Positions 26,489 through 35,289 are shown, counted from the first letter of the stretch. The stretch is 64,000 bases of DNA from Bradyrhizobium sp. 200 (GCF_023100945.1 NZ_CP064689.1:7360001-7424000); one strand, 5' to 3'. Notes: generated from the letters alone by a model not told the origin. Program-made: numbers and translations.

Positions 26489-27264
26489 CTAGCTCGCTTT
26501 GGATTGCAGCATCTGGGAACGCTTGCCCTGGAAATAGGCCCGCACCCACGGATGCGGATTGAAGCAGTTCGCGCATCGGCCCGATGGCGACGATCTTGCC
26601 GTCGGCGAGTGCCGCGACGCGGTCGCAAACGGTATTCAGACTGGCAAGATCATGGGTGACCATGAACACCGTCAGCCCTAGTGCTTTCTGCAATGTCTTA
26701 ATCAGGGCATCGAAATCGCCCGCCGCAATCGGATCGAGGACCGAAGTCGGCTCGTCGAGAAACACGATCGCGGGATCGAGTGCGAGCGCACGCGCCAGCG
26801 CCACCCGCTTGGTCATGCCTCCGGATAATTCGGACGGAAACTTGTCGCCGTCCTCCGGCTGAGCCCGACCATTTCGAGCTTGGCGGTGGCGATCTCGTCC
26901 ATCAGTTCATCCGACGGCATGAGATTTTCGCGCAACGGAAACTGGATGTTTTGCCGCACGGTAAGCGAGGAAAACAGCGCGCCCTGCTGAAATAGGATGC
27001 CCCATCGCCCGGCGGCGCTTCGCGAGGTGCGGTCATGGTTGCCACCAATTGTCGCCCCCATCACCTCGATCTCGCCTTCCTGCCGCGGAATGAGGCCGAT
27101 GATGGTGCGCATCAGCACCGACTTGCCGCCGCCGGAAGCGCCGACCAGGCCGAGGATCTCCCCCGGCGCACATCGAGATCAAGATGATCGATCACGACAT
27201 GGCGGCGGAAGCCGACCACAAGGTCATGCACGCGTATCGCAAACTGTCCGTCCGCTTCCTGCAT
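26489..27264 (-). pseudogene. MlaF-like ABC ATPase, frameshifted
   Basis: Starts MQEADGQFAIRVHDLVVGFRRHVVIDHLDLDVRRG, after which a G run is one base short (near 27170) and shifts the Walker A region out of frame. The reading resumes VLMRTIIGLIPRQEGEIEVMG and RWGILFQQGALFSSLTVRQNIQFPL, then shifts again near 26815 before GGMTKRVALARALALDPAIVFLDEPTSVLDPIA. A third shift near 26565 leaves the expected ending (NPHPWVRAYFQGKRSQML) in another frame. Clearly an MlaF homologue, clearly inactive as read. Confidence 0.85.
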
Positions 27265-27266
27265 CG

Positions 27267-27735
27267 CTACATTCCGATCGATGCAAAGAACACCGCAAAC
27301 AACCCATCGAGCACGATCACCAGGAAGATCGACTTAACCACCGAGGTGGTGGTCTGCTTACCGAGCGACTCGGCACTCCCCTTCACCCGCAAACCCTCGC
27401 TACAGGCGACGATGCCGATCACCAGCGCCATGAACGGCGCCTTGATGATGCCCACCTCGAAATGCGTGACGGATACGGCCTCGTGCAGTCGCGCAATGAA
27501 GATCGCCGGCCCCATGCCGCCATAGAACCACGCGACCAGGCCGCCGCCATAAAGTGCGGCCATCGAGCCGATGAAACTAAGGATCGGCAGCGCGCAGGCA
27601 AGCGCGATGATCCGGGGCAGCATCAGGAGCTCGATCGGATCCAGCCCCATGGTCGACAACGCGTCGAACTCCTCGCGCATCTTCATCGAGCCGAGCTCGG
27701 CGGTGTAGGCGCTGCCGGAACGGCCAGCACTTTAT
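27267..27735 (-). pseudogene. MlaE-like permease, 5'-truncated
   Basis: The C-terminal part of an MlaE permease: GRSGSAYTAELGSMKMREEFDALSTMGLDPIELLMLPRIIALACALPILSF, then several spans ending LVIVLDGLFAVFFASIGM. The N-terminal half (roughly the first 100-130 residues) is absent; similarity ends abruptly at about 27730 in unrelated sequence. The stop is three bases before the MlaF ATG, keeping the native operon order mlaE-mlaF-mlaD. Confidence 0.85.
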
Positions 27736-27806
27736 GAGTTAGCTAGGTGACCTTTGGTTCCATCCGGATAGTCGCTTGCATGGATGGTCCTTGGCAGGAA
27801 GCACAC

Positions 27807-28250
27807 TTAGCGAGCGCGTTGCACCTTGCCGCCGACACTTCGCTGCAACGCCCGCATCACGTCTTCGCGAGAGATGATGCCCGCAAGCCGCTGATCACCG
27901 TCGATCACCGGCATGCTGCGGATGCGATGATCGACCATGAGCTGAAGCACCCTGGTCAGCCCGGTATCCGTCCCGACATAGATGAAATCCGAGGTCATGA
28001 TATCGTTGACCGTCCGCTTCATCAGATCGTCGTAACGCGGCATGATGCGGGCCGGAGTAAAGACAAAGCAGGCAACATAGTCGAACTTCGATACAAGCCC
28101 TACGACCTGCCCGTTTTCCTCAACCGGGTAGGTATTGAAGTCTTCTCGTTCAAAGAGATCGCCGAGTTCGCGCAGTGTAAGGCCGCGCACGACCGTCGTG
28201 ACTTTGCCCGTCATATGGTCTGCAACAACCTGATCGATGAAGCTATCCAA
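27807..28250 (-). CDS. CBS-domain pair protein
   Basis: A 147-residue protein made of two CBS domains (VADHMTGKVTTVVRGLTLRELGDLFEREDFNTYPVEENGQVVGLVSKFD and VNDIMTSDFIYVGTDTGLTRVLQLMVDHRIRSMPVIDGDQRLAGIISREDVMRAL). CBS pairs bind adenine nucleotides and act as energy or redox sensors. A perfect FixK/FNR box lies 57 bases upstream, so it is a likely low-oxygen gene. The frame is intact, unlike its neighbours on both sides. The partner protein is unknown. Confidence 0.85.
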   Translation of the reverse strand: MDSFIDQVVADHMTGKVTTVVRGLTLRELGDLFEREDFNTYPVEENGQVVGLVSKFDYVACFVFTPARIMPRYDDLMKRTVNDIMTSDFIYVGTDTGLTRVLQLMVDHRIRSMPVIDGDQRLAGIISREDVMRALQRSVGGKVQRAR

Positions 28251-28306
28251 GATGCGACCCTCAATCGAAATTCTGTGCGATACAATCAGACCGTCAGCCG
28301 GCGGTA

Positions 28307-28320
28307 TTGATTGAAATCAA
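28307..28320. promoter_or_regulatory. FixK/FNR box upstream of the CBS gene
   Basis: TTGATTGAAATCAA has perfect TTGAT-N4-ATCAA arms. The centre is 63 bases from the CBS ATG at 28250. Confidence 0.85.
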
Positions 28321-28322
28321 GT

Positions 28323-28987
28323 TCAGTGTGACAGCAGGGAGCAGCGGTTCGATGGGTTGGTGAGATGTCGCGTCACGCCCCCGAGAATCCACTCGCTGAA
28401 CCGTGAGTGGCCATCCGCACCGGCAATGACAACGCTAGCGCCGACGTCAGCCGCAATCCTATCAAGCTGTTCCGTCACCCCGGCTGCTGACTCCGGAACC
28501 ACGGTGCTCGCAACGATACCGTGGCCAAGCAGCCACGCCGCCACGTCCGCAACATGTAACAACGCATCGGCGCGATGGGCGCCCTGATTTCTACAACCGT
28601 AATGTCTTTGCCGTGGCAAGAATCGGCAGCGCATCGAGTATTGCCCGGCGCGCCTCCCTCACATCCTTCCAGGCCACCAGCACGCTTCTGAAATCGAACC
28701 ATTCCACCGCAGGAGGCACGACGATGATCGGACCGCCGGCCTTGATCAAAAGTGCGCTGGGATCCGCAGCAGCGCAGGGGTCGACAATGGCCTCGCTGCG
28801 CGCACCTACCACGAGGATGTCCGCGGCCCTGGCCTGGTGCACGACGTAAGGGACTGGCATCGCCTGGACGGAACGCCACTCCACCGACTTGGCGCGCTTC
28901 CCGACCGCAGTACGGAATTGCGCCTCAAGCTCCGACAACCGCCTTCGAACGGCCGTGGCCTCCTCATCGAGGAATTTCTGCGCCTAG
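28323..28987 (-). pseudogene. Universal stress protein, 3' part (split by IS1182, frameshifted)
   Basis: Continues the gene begun at 30601: KFLDEEATAVRRRLSELEAQFRTAVGKRAKSVEWRSVQAMPVPYVVHQARAADILVVGAR. A loss in an A run near 28620 gives a stop (ATAKTLRL); the native reading DITVVEIRA lies in the next frame. A further shift near 28590 leads to VADVAAWLLGHGIVASTV and VGASVVIAGADGHSRFSEWILGGVTRHL, the nucleotide-binding UspA ending. So two frameshifts plus the insertion. Confidence 0.8.
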
Positions 28988-30442
28988 GAGCCTGTCTCGT
29001 TTAGTCGCGGCGTGGCCGGGACGATATCGTGATGGCGCTCACGCGGCAGCCAATGCGAGCTTTCGGAGGTTGTGGGCGGTGCAGATCAATGCCCATTCTG
29101 CCTTCACTTTCTCGATTCCGCGCAGCAGGAACTGGCGGAAGCCTCTTGTCTCCTTGATCTGCCCGAACACCGGCTCGACCACCTGCTTGCGCAGCCGATA
29201 GCGGCTGCGATGGCCGGCGCGCCTGAGCTTGGCGGTCATCCGGGCGAGCAGCGAGCCGGGCCTGGCCGGCCTCTTGGCGGTGGCGGACCTGGCTCCGTGC
29301 TTTTGTCGTCCGCTCGCGATGTAGCCGCTGATCCGGCGCCGGCTCAGCGTGCGAAGATTGGCCGCCGAGCAGTAGCCGGCATCGGCCGATACCTCGTTCG
29401 GATTGCGCTTGAGATTGGCCTTGATGCCATCGAGCAAGGGAACAAACTGCGCCTGGTCGCTGCCGTTGTTGCCCAGCGTGTGCGCCACGATGATCTGCGC
29501 GGTCGCATCGACTGCGGCCTGGGCGTTGTAGCCCTGAATGTAACCGTCCTTGGTCTTCAGGATGCGGCTCTCCGGATCGGTGAAGTTGCGCTGCGCCTTG
29601 CCGTCCGGCTCCTGTTTCGGCGGCGCCGGTGCCTTGCCGGTCTTCTTGCGGTCTTCTGCCTTGCGTTCCTCTTCCGCCGCTTCGCGGCGTCGCATCTCTT
29701 CTGCGGCGGCGGCTTTGGCTTCCGCCTCCAACTCCGCCTTGGCGGCGCGGATCTTCGCAAGCCGCTTCTGCTTGTCGGCCACCCAATCGGGCATCTCATC
29801 GCCGCGATTGTCGCCGTAGAGCTTGTCCTCCTCCGCATCGGCGGCCTCGGCGGCTTTCAGCCAGCGGTCGACCTCGGCCTGAAGCTCCGCTTCCCGCTTC
29901 TTCATCCGCTCGTAGCTCATCGCTTTGTGTTTCGACGCATTCGCCTTGATCTTGGTCCCATCGAGCGCAACGTGCCCAAGCTTCACCAAGCCGGCCTTCT
30001 CGGCAAGCTTCAGCACCTGCACGAATAGCCCCGCCAGGGCCGCAAGATGCCGCCTGCGGAACTCCGAGATCGTGCGGAAGTCCGGCGGATCGCCGGCCAC
30101 GATCATCATGAAGTCGGCGCGCTCCACCGCCGCCCTGCCGATCCGCCGCGACGAGTAGATCCCGCTGGCATAGCCGTGCAGCAGCAGTGCCGTCATCATC
30201 CGCGGGTCAAACGGCGGCTGGCCGAGCGCGCCGCGGTAGCTGCCGGAGATCGCCGACAGATCAAGCTCCTCCCGCACCAGCGCCACGATCAGCCGCGACA
30301 GGTGGTCCTTCGGCACATAGTCCTGCACGCTCGGCGGCAGAAGCTGGGCGTCATCGATCTTCCACGGGCGAAATTCCTTGCTCATAGCCCCGCACAGAAT
30401 CAGACTCCTCGCCTCTTGACCAGCGACTATCTGGACAGGCTC
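28988..30442 (-). mobile_element. IS1182-family insertion sequence, intact
   Basis: A 1455-bp element flanked by CTAG at 28984-28987 and 30443-30446. Its outer ends are 9-bp inverted repeats, GAGCCTGTC at the left and its complement GACAGGCTC at the right. A single full-length transposase gene fills it. It splits a universal stress protein gene: joining the outside sequences across one CTAG keeps the stress-protein frame, though with a TAG at the target. Confidence 0.9.
29039..30385 (-). CDS. IS1182-family transposase
   Basis: A 448-residue DDE transposase. The N-terminus, FRPWKIDDAQLLPPSVQDYVPKDHLSRLIVALVREELDLSAI, is the IS1182-type start. Catalytic acids fit HVALDGTKIKANAS, VSADAGYCSAANL and VEPVFGQIKETRGFRQF. 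A long charged, Ala/Glu/Lys-rich coiled-coil insert (about residues 175-260) lies between the first and second acidic motif. The frame is full length and flanked by intact ends, so the element may be mobile. Confidence 0.92.
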   Translation of the reverse strand: MSKEFRPWKIDDAQLLPPSVQDYVPKDHLSRLIVALVREELDLSAISGSYRGALGQPPFDPRMMTALLLHGYASGIYSSRRIGRAAVERADFMMIVAGDPPDFRTISEFRRRHLAALAGLFVQVLKLAEKAGLVKLGHVALDGTKIKANASKHKAMSYERMKKREAELQAEVDRWLKAAEAADAEEDKLYGDNRGDEMPDWVADKQKRLAKIRAAKAELEAEAKAAAAEEMRRREAAEEERKAEDRKKTGKAPAPPKQEPDGKAQRNFTDPESRILKTKDGYIQGYNAQAAVDATAQIIVAHTLGNNGSDQAQFVPLLDGIKANLKRNPNEVSADAGYCSAANLRTLSRRRISGYIASGRQKHGARSATAKRPARPGSLLARMTAKLRRAGHRSRYRLRKQVVEPVFGQIKETRGFRQFLLRGIEKVKAEWALICTAHNLRKLALAAA

Positions 30443-30601
30443 CTAGCCGCCATCTGCAAAATACAATGGCGCCTTGACGTCCGAGGCCACAATGCCGATC
30501 ACCCGCGCCCCGAATCGCTCGGCCAGATCCCCCGCCACCGCGAGACAGGCATCATTGGGACGGTCCAGCGCCAGACTGACCATGACGGTTTTGTAGATCA
30601 T
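30443..30601 (-). pseudogene. Universal stress protein, 5' part
   Basis: Reads MIYKTVMVSLALDRPNDAC, then LAVAGDLAERFGARVIGIV and ASDVKAPLYFADGG before a TAG formed by the CTAG target site. This is the start of a UspA-type protein whose remainder lies on the other side of IS1182. Because joining the parts across one CTAG still leaves TAG in frame, the gene may already have been broken before the insertion. Confidence 0.8.
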
Positions 30602-30685
30602 ATCCTGCTCCACCCTTTGGGTCGAAATGCCGAATGGGCGTGCTGCCCACAGAGCTGCACCTTAGAAAACGATTCCAGATCGAAC

Positions 30686-30699
30686 CTGACCTAGATCAA
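30686..30699. promoter_or_regulatory. FixK/FNR-like box upstream of the stress protein
   Basis: CTGACCTAGATCAA differs from TTGA-N6-TCAA by one base. The centre is 91 bases from the stress-protein ATG at 30601. It lies 12 bases outside the left inverted repeat of the recombinase element and overlaps the recombinase stop codon. Confidence 0.6.
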
Positions 30700-32364
30700 G
30701 ACGGAGAGCTGGCTCCCTGAACGCAAAAGATAACTTTGCGGTGGAGGAGCGGTCACGGAACTATCGGTGGCGCCGGGCGCCTTTCCACCCGGAGGGGTGG
30801 GTGGGAGGGATGGGTGGCGGATGACGATCTTGTCGTCGCCGACGAGGACTTCCTTCACGAGAAGGCGCAGCACGCGTTGGCGTTCGATCATATCGAGCGC
30901 ACCGACGGACGAGCGCAGGCGGTCGAGGAAGCTCGTCACGGATTCGGCGAGACGTAGACAAACTTCCTGCTCCTTCGATTGGTCTTCGATCGCTTGCAGC
31001 TCCGACAGGCAAGCCTGTTCGCGGCTGCGCAAATCGGGCATGCGACTGCGCAGCTCTTCAAGTGAGAGAAGGCTCTCCTGATAGGCCGTGAGGAGACGCT
31101 CGATGCTTTTCCGGGAGCGCGCAAGATCGCGACGAAGCGTTTCCTCCCGGCGCTGTGTGGGATCGGCGTTGCGCGCCGCCTTGAGCCGGCGCTCAAGTTC
31201 GTCTTCGATGAGGTGTCGGTCTTCAAGTAAACGCGCGATCTCTTTCCATACCACCTCGTCCAGCAGATCCTGGCGCATCGGGCGACTGTTGCAGACCGGC
31301 CCGCCGAGCCGGCGCCAGCCATCCGAGCCCAAGCAGCGGTAGTAATGGATGGTTCGAGCGCTCGACCTGGTGGAGGTGCGATAGAGCCCATAGCCGCATT
31401 TGACGCAGCTCAACAATCCTTGCAGGGCGCTCGGCGTGATCGTGCGTCGCGGGGCATGCTTCTTGTTGGCTTCCAAAAGCTCATTCGCCAATGCGAAGGT
31501 CTCTTCGCTGATGATGGTCGGCACAGGGATTTCGATCCACTCTGTGCGAGGAAGTTCATGATTGGCGCTGTTGCGAGGCGCGACGCCGCCGCGCAATCGC
31601 AACGGCCGCGTCACACGCATGCGCGGCGCGATCCGCGTCTTGCCAAAGCAGGCCGTTCCTTTATACGCGGGATTGCGCAGCATCGCCCAGACCGTCGAGC
31701 GCTCCCAGCGGCCTGTTTGCTTGGCTGTCGGAATCTGGCACTCATTGAGCAGGCGCGTGATGGCGCCGATGCTGTGGTTTTTTGCGGTGTAAAGCTCGTA
31801 GACCCAGCGCACGACACCGGCCTGTCGCTCGTCGATCTCATAAGAGGCGGCAGAGTGATCGGTCTTGCGCTTGTAGCGATAGCCAAACGGAGCGCCAGAA
31901 AGCACGCTCACTTGGCCTTGAAGGGCGCGATGGCGCTTCCCTCGTCGCGACCGCTCTAGGATTTGCGCGCGTTCGTACTCGGCGATCATGCCCTGAAACT
32001 GCAGCAGGAGCTCGTCTTCCGGCGTCGCCGCCCATCTCGAGCGAATGAACAAGACCTCGACGCCGGCGCGCGCGAACTCTTCGATAAGAAGGATTTGATG
32101 CGCATAGCGCCGGCTCAGCCGATCGGGAGCGTAGACCAGCACGGCTTGGATCCGCCCTTCTGCGGCGAGATCGCGCAGTCGTTCAAGCCCAGGGCGCAAC
32201 AAGCTCGCGCCGCTATAGCCGTCGTCTTCGATCACCCATTCCTCCGGCACGTCGCAGTTCTGCTCGCGCGCGAAAGCGATCAGCGCGCTCGTCTGACTGG
32301 CGATCGTGTTCTCCTCCTTCTGTTTGTCCAACGACACTCTGGCGTAAATCGCGGCGGTTTTCAT
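30691..32364 (-). CDS. Large serine recombinase
   Basis: A 557-residue site-specific recombinase. The resolvase domain starts MKTAAIYARVSLDKQKEENTIASQ, with the catalytic serine at residue 10 and the arginine-bearing APDRLSRR motif. It is followed by a recombinase domain (GAPFGYRYKRKTDHSAASYEIDERQAGVVRWVYELY), a zinc ribbon (CVKCGYGLYRT, with later CLGSDGW and VCNSRP), and a charged coiled coil at about residues 385-460. The last six codons and stop lie outside the element's left repeat, in host DNA. Strand exchange would pass through a serine-DNA link. Intact. Confidence 0.9.
   Translation of the reverse strand: MKTAAIYARVSLDKQKEENTIASQTSALIAFAREQNCDVPEEWVIEDDGYSGASLLRPGLERLRDLAAEGRIQAVLVYAPDRLSRRYAHQILLIEEFARAGVEVLFIRSRWAATPEDELLLQFQGMIAEYERAQILERSRRGKRHRALQGQVSVLSGAPFGYRYKRKTDHSAASYEIDERQAGVVRWVYELYTAKNHSIGAITRLLNECQIPTAKQTGRWERSTVWAMLRNPAYKGTACFGKTRIAPRMRVTRPLRLRGGVAPRNSANHELPRTEWIEIPVPTIISEETFALANELLEANKKHAPRRTITPSALQGLLSCVKCGYGLYRTSTRSSARTIHYYRCLGSDGWRRLGGPVCNSRPMRQDLLDEVVWKEIARLLEDRHLIEDELERRLKAARNADPTQRREETLRRDLARSRKSIERLLTAYQESLLSLEELRSRMPDLRSREQACLSELQAIEDQSKEQEVCLRLAESVTSFLDRLRSSVGALDMIERQRVLRLLVKEVLVGDDKIVIRHPSLPPTPPGGKAPGATDSSVTAPPPQSYLLRSGSQLSVLI
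30711..30736 (+). repeat. Left 26-bp terminal inverted repeat
   Basis: Begins GGCTCCCTGAACGCAAAAG and runs to 30736. It is the exact reverse complement of 32916-32941. It also encodes SYLLRSGS near the recombinase C-terminus. Confidence 0.95.
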
Positions 32365-32512
32365 CTTCGCCTCCCGTCACATCGGCACCGGCGCGCGCGA
32401 AGCGCACCTGATCTGGAACGAGAATTTCGTAAACCTGTTCAAGTTTGACGGCGACGAGGCGATCGAACGCAAATTCGAGTCGAACGTCGCGCTTTTTTCG
32501 CCGCTCAGCCAT
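32213..32512 (-). CDS. Short ORF between RHH gene and recombinase, unknown
   Basis: Starts MAERRKKRDVRLEFAFDRLVAVKLEQVYEILVPDQVRF, 8 bases inside the RHH gene's 3' end, suggesting coupled translation. The first 45 residues look like real coding sequence. The rest overlaps the recombinase start in another frame, is rich in Arg/Gly, and may simply be how the frame runs on. No function is known; the position suggests a small partner of the recombinase. Confidence 0.5.
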   Translation of the reverse strand: MAERRKKRDVRLEFAFDRLVAVKLEQVYEILVPDQVRFARAGADVTGGEDENRRDLRQSVVGQTEGGEHDRQSDERADRFRARAELRRAGGMGDRRRRL

Positions 32513-32834
32513 CTTCGCGGACAGACGCGAGATAAGCGGCCACCGCTCGGCGCATCACCTCGCTTGCCGAAAGCCCGGAAGCCGCCGCGTGCGCCTGGAG
32601 TTTTTGGGCGAGATCGGCCGGCATCTTCAGGGAGAGCGTCACAGACGGCTGCGGCGCGGAAAGGAGTGGCTCCTTCCTTTTGGCCACTTCGAGATAGCGA
32701 TAGGCTTGCCGCAGCGACAAGCCGCTTTCGCGCGACAGCGCCAAGGCCGCCTCCGCCATGCCGATTTTCTTCGCGAGCAAGCGTCGCGCCGCCCTCAGCC
32801 GTTCGGCTTTCTGCGCTTGCGTCGATCGAATCAT
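32505..32834 (-). CDS. Ribbon-helix-helix (CopG-like) DNA-binding protein
   Basis: A 109-residue protein with a basic N-terminal region that may form a helix-turn-helix (AEAALALSRESGLSLRQAYRYLEVAKRKEP) and a C-terminal ribbon-helix-helix (SVTLSLKMPADLAQKLQAHAAASGLSASEVMRRAVAAYLASV). It is the first gene of the element and probably represses it. The palindrome GGTA-T-TACC at 32845-32853, 11 bases before the start, is a candidate operator. The gene overlaps the next ORF by 8 bases. Confidence 0.75.
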   Translation of the reverse strand: MIRSTQAQKAERLRAARRLLAKKIGMAEAALALSRESGLSLRQAYRYLEVAKRKEPLLSAPQPSVTLSLKMPADLAQKLQAHAAASGLSASEVMRRAVAAYLASVREDG

Positions 32835-32915
32835 ATGACATAATGGTATTACCTTTTGCGTCTCAAATCAACAACGGCTCCATCCCGCCAGCCGGTGATG
32901 ACGCGTTCAAAGCGG

Positions 32916-32941
32916 AAGTTATCTTTTGCGTTCAGGGAGCC
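32916..32941 (-). repeat. Right 26-bp terminal inverted repeat
   Basis: Plus strand begins AAGTTATCTTTTGCG and ends GGAGCC at 32941; perfect complement of the left repeat. A further CTTTTGCGT copy lies inside at 32853-32861, in the same orientation as the copy in this repeat (32923-32931). Confidence 0.95.
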
Positions 32942-33103
32942 CTTTCGCCGTTACGAGCAAACCCGGCTTTGCGATACCCGGGGAGCAATACAGCTCGTGG
33001 ATATTGCCTTTTCTCTCAATAAGATAAACGCTAGTGATAATTCGCCGCGTTCCCAATAATCGGACACGATTTCCGGCGTGCATGGAATGGTTCGAGGCAA
33101 GGC
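32942..33103. other. Native fixL upstream region beyond the element
   Basis: 162 bases between the right inverted repeat and the fixL start. No FixK box was seen in it. The normal fixL promoter may lie here or may have been separated by the insertion. Confidence 0.4.
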
Positions 33104-34639
33104 ATGATAGACGTCGACCGACCATTTCGCAGGCAGGATCCGCTCGACCAGAACGTGCGCAGCGGGGCCGAGGGATCCGGCGTCGGCACCTGGGATTTTG
33201 AGTTTTCGACCCGGGAATTGACCTGGTCCAACACCACAAGGAAGCTTTTCGGCGTCGCACCTGACATGCCGATCGATTACGACAATTTCCTCTCCCTGCT
33301 TGATTTGCAGGATCGCGATCGCACCGCGAAGGCGATGCAGCAATCGATCGAAACCGGGTGCAATTTCGATATTCAATACAGGGTGCACCGGTATGCCGAT
33401 GCGGGTCATTGGGTGCGCGCGCTCGGCGCCATCGTAGCCGGCCCGGATGGTGCCCCTGCCCGGCTCAGCGGTGTAATGATCGACATCGATCGTGAGAAGC
33501 GTTTCGAGGATGAGTTAAGGATACGCGAGCGGCACTTCCGTTCGATCCTGGACACGGTCCCCGATGCCATGATCGTGATTGACGAGCACGGCATCATGCA
33601 GTTTTTCTCGAGCGCCGCCGAGCGGCAATTTGGCTACACCGAACCTGAAGCGATCGGGAAAAATATCAGCCAGCTGATGCCGGAGCCGGATCGCAGCCGC
33701 CATGACGGCTATCTCGCCCGCTATTTGAAGACAGGTGAACGCCGCATCATCGGCATCGGCCGCATCGTGACCGGGATGCGCAAGGACGGCACCACATTTC
33801 CCATGCATCTCACCATCGGCGAGATGCAATCGGCCGGGAAACCTTACTTCACAGGCTTTGTGCGCGACCTGACCGAGCAGCAGCAGACCCAGGCAAGGCT
33901 GCAGGAACTGCAATCCGAACTGGTTCACGTGTCGCGCTTGAGCGCGATGGGAGAGATGGCGTCCGCGCTGGCCCACGAACTCAATCAGCCGCTTTCAGCC
34001 ATCAGCAACTACATGAAGGGATTACGCCGCCTGCTCGCGGACAGCACCGACGTCAACGCGCCGAAGATCGAGGCCGCGCTCGACCGTGCCGCGGAACAGG
34101 CCATCCGGGCCGGTGACATCATCCGGCGACTGCGCACCTTCGTCGGGCGCGAGGCATCGGAGAAGCGCGTCGAGAGCCTTTCGAAGCTGACCGAGGAAGC
34201 CGGCGCGCTCGGGCTTACCGGTGCTCGCGAACAGGGGGTATTGCTGCGCTTCAACCTCGACCCGGCCTGCGACCTGGTGCTTGCCGACAGGGTCCAGATC
34301 CAGCAGGTCCTGGTCAATCTCTTCCGCAATGCGCTGGAAGCGATGGCCAATTCGATCCACCGCGAGCTGATCGCTTCCAACGCCAAGGCAGCGGACGATA
34401 TGATTGAAATTGCCATATCGGACACCGGACATGGATTCGGCAGCGACACCCATGTGAACCTGTTTCAGCCGTTTTTCACGACCAAGGAGACAGGCATGGG
34501 CGTCGGCCTTTCGATCAGCCGGACAATCATAGAGACCCATGGCGGCCGGATGTGGGCCGAAACAAATCAAGCCGGCGGTGCAACATTTCGTTTCACGCTG
34601 CCCGCCGGTGCTGCCAAGGATGTGACTGATGGGCGGTAA
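33104..34639 (+). CDS. fixL: Oxygen-sensing histidine kinase FixL
   Basis: A 511-residue soluble haem-PAS kinase. An N-terminal PAS (about residues 25-130) is followed by the haem-binding PAS (about 142-257) with His200 and Arg220 in [10 protein letters not shown]...[10 protein letters not shown], the same positions as in the Bradyrhizobium FixL studied structurally. The HisKA block is [22 protein letters not shown] with His291, and an intact HATPase domain follows ([25 protein letters not shown]). No transmembrane segment is present, unlike Sinorhizobium FixL. Oxygen binding switches the kinase off. It overlaps fixJ by 11 bases. Confidence 0.96.
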   Translation: MIDVDRPFRRQDPLDQNVRSGAEGSGVGTWDFEFSTRELTWSNTTRKLFGVAPDMPIDYDNFLSLLDLQDRDRTAKAMQQSIETGCNFDIQYRVHRYADAGHWVRALGAIVAGPDGAPARLSGVMIDIDREKRFEDELRIRERHFRSILDTVPDAMIVIDEHGIMQFFSSAAERQFGYTEPEAIGKNISQLMPEPDRSRHDGYLARYLKTGERRIIGIGRIVTGMRKDGTTFPMHLTIGEMQSAGKPYFTGFVRDLTEQQQTQARLQELQSELVHVSRLSAMGEMASALAHELNQPLSAISNYMKGLRRLLADSTDVNAPKIEAALDRAAEQAIRAGDIIRRLRTFVGREASEKRVESLSKLTEEAGALGLTGAREQGVLLRFNLDPACDLVLADRVQIQQVLVNLFRNALEAMANSIHRELIASNAKAADDMIEIAISDTGHGFGSDTHVNLFQPFFTTKETGMGVGLSISRTIIETHGGRMWAETNQAGGATFRFTLPAGAAKDVTDGR

Positions 34640-35246
34640 GGTTTATGTCATCGATGACGATGCGGCGATGCGCGACTCGCTGGATTTCCTGCTCGGCTCG
34701 GCCGGCTACAGCGTGCGCCTGTTCGATTCCGCGCAGGTTTTTTTGAGCGAGCATACGAAGCTGGAGGCCGGGTGCGTGGTCACGGATATAAGGATGCCGG
34801 GCATGGACGGCATGGAATTGCTGCGTCAACTCAATGGAGCCTCCAGCGTCCGAAAGCTTCCGATCATCGTCATGACCGGCCATGGCGACGTGCCGCTCGC
34901 CGTCGAAGCCATGAAGCTTGGCGCGCTCGACTTTCTCGAAAAGCCGTTCGAGGACGACCGGCTGATCGGGATGATCGAGACCGCGCTCTCGCAGAATGAA
35001 GGCGGCGCGAAGAGCGAAGCGCTGACGGCCGACATGGCCGCACGGGTCGCGTCCCTCACCCAGCGGGAGCGGCAGGTGATGCAGGGCCTGGTGAGCGGCC
35101 AATCGAACAAGGTGATTGCCAGGGAATACGATATCAGCCCTCGCACGGTGGAGGTCTATCGGGCCAACGTCATGACCAAGATGCAGGCGGCTAACCTCTC
35201 GGAATTGGTCAGGTTTGCGATCCGGGCCGGGATCGTCGACGATTGA
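34629..35246 (+). CDS. fixJ: Response regulator FixJ
   Basis: A 205-residue two-domain regulator: receiver with phospho-acceptor Asp53 in [12 protein letters not shown], Thr/Lys switch residues in VMTGHGDV and LEKPF, then a LuxR/NarL-type helix-turn-helix ([43 protein letters not shown]). Phosphorylated by FixL at low oxygen, it activates fixK2. Translationally coupled to fixL. Confidence 0.96.
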   Translation: MGGKVYVIDDDAAMRDSLDFLLGSAGYSVRLFDSAQVFLSEHTKLEAGCVVTDIRMPGMDGMELLRQLNGASSVRKLPIIVMTGHGDVPLAVEAMKLGALDFLEKPFEDDRLIGMIETALSQNEGGAKSEALTADMAARVASLTQRERQVMQGLVSGQSNKVIAREYDISPRTVEVYRANVMTKMQAANLSELVRFAIRAGIVDD

Positions 35247-35289
35247 GCCAAGTCAATATGGGCGTGGGCGGACTGGCTATCCTGCACTG

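Larger units (their letters stand above)
30711..32941. mobile_element. Inverted-repeat-bounded serine recombinase element (2.23 kb)
   Basis: A compact element whose two ends are perfect 26-bp inverted repeats, with CT on both outer flanks (30709-30710 and 32942-32943), possibly a 2-bp target duplication. All cargo reads leftward: a ribbon-helix-helix protein, a short ORF and a large serine recombinase. It separates the stress-protein promoter from fixL. Large serine recombinases usually use att sites rather than long inverted ends, so this could be an unusual transposable unit or an invertible segment. All genes are intact. Confidence 0.8.
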
